A stretch of DNA of 64,000 bases from assembly GCF_002803155.1 (NCBI RefSeq), contig NZ_NNBP01000020.1, forward strand, positions 118,145 to 182,144, in the 5' to 3' direction. How positions within the stretch are numbered: position 1 is the first letter of the stretch; the number at the start of each line of letters is the position of its first letter. Shown here one piece after another: positions 63,534 to 64,000 of this stretch. The notes beneath the pieces were generated by a model that ran no database searches, was not told where the DNA came from, and worked only from the letters and a program-made list of their open reading frames with translations. Source of the stretch: Streptomyces sp. CB02959 (lineage in GTDB: Bacteria > Actinomycetota > Actinomycetes > Streptomycetales > Streptomycetaceae). The position numbers and the translations under genes were made by a program.

Positions 63534-64000
63534 GCGTCCTCCTGAAGGCCGGTCGTCGTCCGGGCGGCCGTCCCGGCGGGAAGCGGTTCGAGGCCGTAGA
63601 GCGACTCGGCGTTGGCGTGGGCGATCTTCCGTCGGTCGCCGGGGTCGGGAAGCGTGCGCAGGAAGTCGGTGAGGGTCGCGGCGTCGAACCGGCGGAAGGG
63701 GTGGTCACCTGAGAGCAGGATGCGGTCGACGCTGGTGTAGGCGAGGGCGTGGCGGAGCAGACGGGGGGTCAGCATGCCGCTGGTCGCAATGTGGATGTTG
63801 GTGGCGAAGTAGTCGGCGACCCGCCGGTCGAGGTGGGGGGCGGCCGAGGAGAGGCCGTCGATCCGGTCGAGGGCGAACAGGAGCATCTCGCCCCAGTGGC
63901 CCAGGACGATCTGCAGGTCCGGGTGGCGGTCGAAGGTGCCGCGCAGGACGAGGCGGAGCGCCGCGAGTCCGGCCTCGATGTGCCAGCCCCAGCCGAAGGT
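63530..64000 (-). CDS. Amidohydrolase-2 family protein, C-terminal part
   Basis: 157 residues at the right edge; the N-terminus lies outside. GWGWHIEAGLAALRLVLRG and DLQIVLGHWGEMLLFALDRI carry the conserved metal-ligand region (LGHWGE) of amidohydrolase-2/ACMSD-like decarboxylases, and SVDRILLSGDHPF supplies the late metal Asp. Probably a decarboxylase or hydrolase of an aromatic acid. Coupled to the broken dehydrogenase. Confidence 0.8.
   Translation of the reverse strand, partial: TFGWGWHIEAGLAALRLVLRGTFDRHPDLQIVLGHWGEMLLFALDRIDGLSSAAPHLDRRVADYFATNIHIATSGMLTPRLLRHALAYTSVDRILLSGDHPFRRFDAATLTDFLRTLPDPGDRRKIAHANAESLYGLEPLPAGTAARTTTGLQEDA

Overview
The window is chromosomal DNA of a Streptomyces-type actinomycete. 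It has very high GC (about 72% in the host genes), strong G/C bias at third codon positions, many GTG starts, and gene neighbourhoods that match the Streptomyces core: topA, H+-pyrophosphatase, bldG, crp, wblA, and a DECH-helicase/tad-secretion block. Much of the assignment rests on recognising these families by eye; no search was run.

Layout. 1-11.5 kb: topA (3' part), small membrane and secreted proteins, a class I methyltransferase, a lipoprotein, the vacuolar-type H+-pyrophosphatase, and the bldG anti-anti-sigma/anti-sigma pair. 11.6-15.3 kb and 28.2-32.75 kb: a DUF1998 DECH helicase followed by a minus-strand tad (Flp-pilus/type IVb secretion) operon of CpaE-like, TadA, TadB, TadC, DUF4244 pilin, TadE and TadE-like genes. 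This operon is split by a 12.9 kb insertion (15338-28213) lying precisely inside the DUF4244 gene. Joining the flanks across a 2-bp GT core restores a perfect 62-codon reading frame. 33.2-45.5 kb: HAD phosphatase, Fic-like protein, ParA/CooC-like ATPase, a deacetylase-like lipoprotein, a SulP-carbonic anhydrase fusion, acetyl-CoA synthetase, NhaA, a holin-like protein and an epoxide-hydrolase-like enzyme. 46-61 kb: MarP-like serine protease, CoA-type NUDIX, endonuclease III, Crp, nucleotidyltransferase, MBL hydrolase, NUDIX, RidA, two ArsA-like ATPases, wblA, a class A PBP, GatB/YqeY, a metallophosphoesterase and tRNA-Pro(CGG). 61-64 kb: a more variable region with an amino-acid permease remnant, a GAF-PP2C phosphatase, a deleted SDR pseudogene and the end of an amidohydrolase gene.

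The insertion is the most interesting part. Its left end carries three overlapping tyrosine-recombinase genes plus a small coiled-coil gene, the arrangement of RIT/Tn554-type elements. Its two ends share inverted sequence blocks. The cargo is an XRE regulator with a putative duplicated operator, a DUF6415-like protein, a small membrane protein, a 33-residue peptide with an excellent ribosome-binding site, a JmjC/cupin 2-oxoglutarate oxygenase and an APH-fold kinase, all on one strand with short or overlapping junctions. This looks like a small modified-peptide (RiPP-like) locus, possibly of an undescribed type. An unrecognised 475-residue protein and a decayed second kinase copy follow. How the cargo genes work together is inferred from order and family only: the regulator would control the run, the oxygenase would hydroxylate the peptide or another protein, and the kinase would modify or protect.
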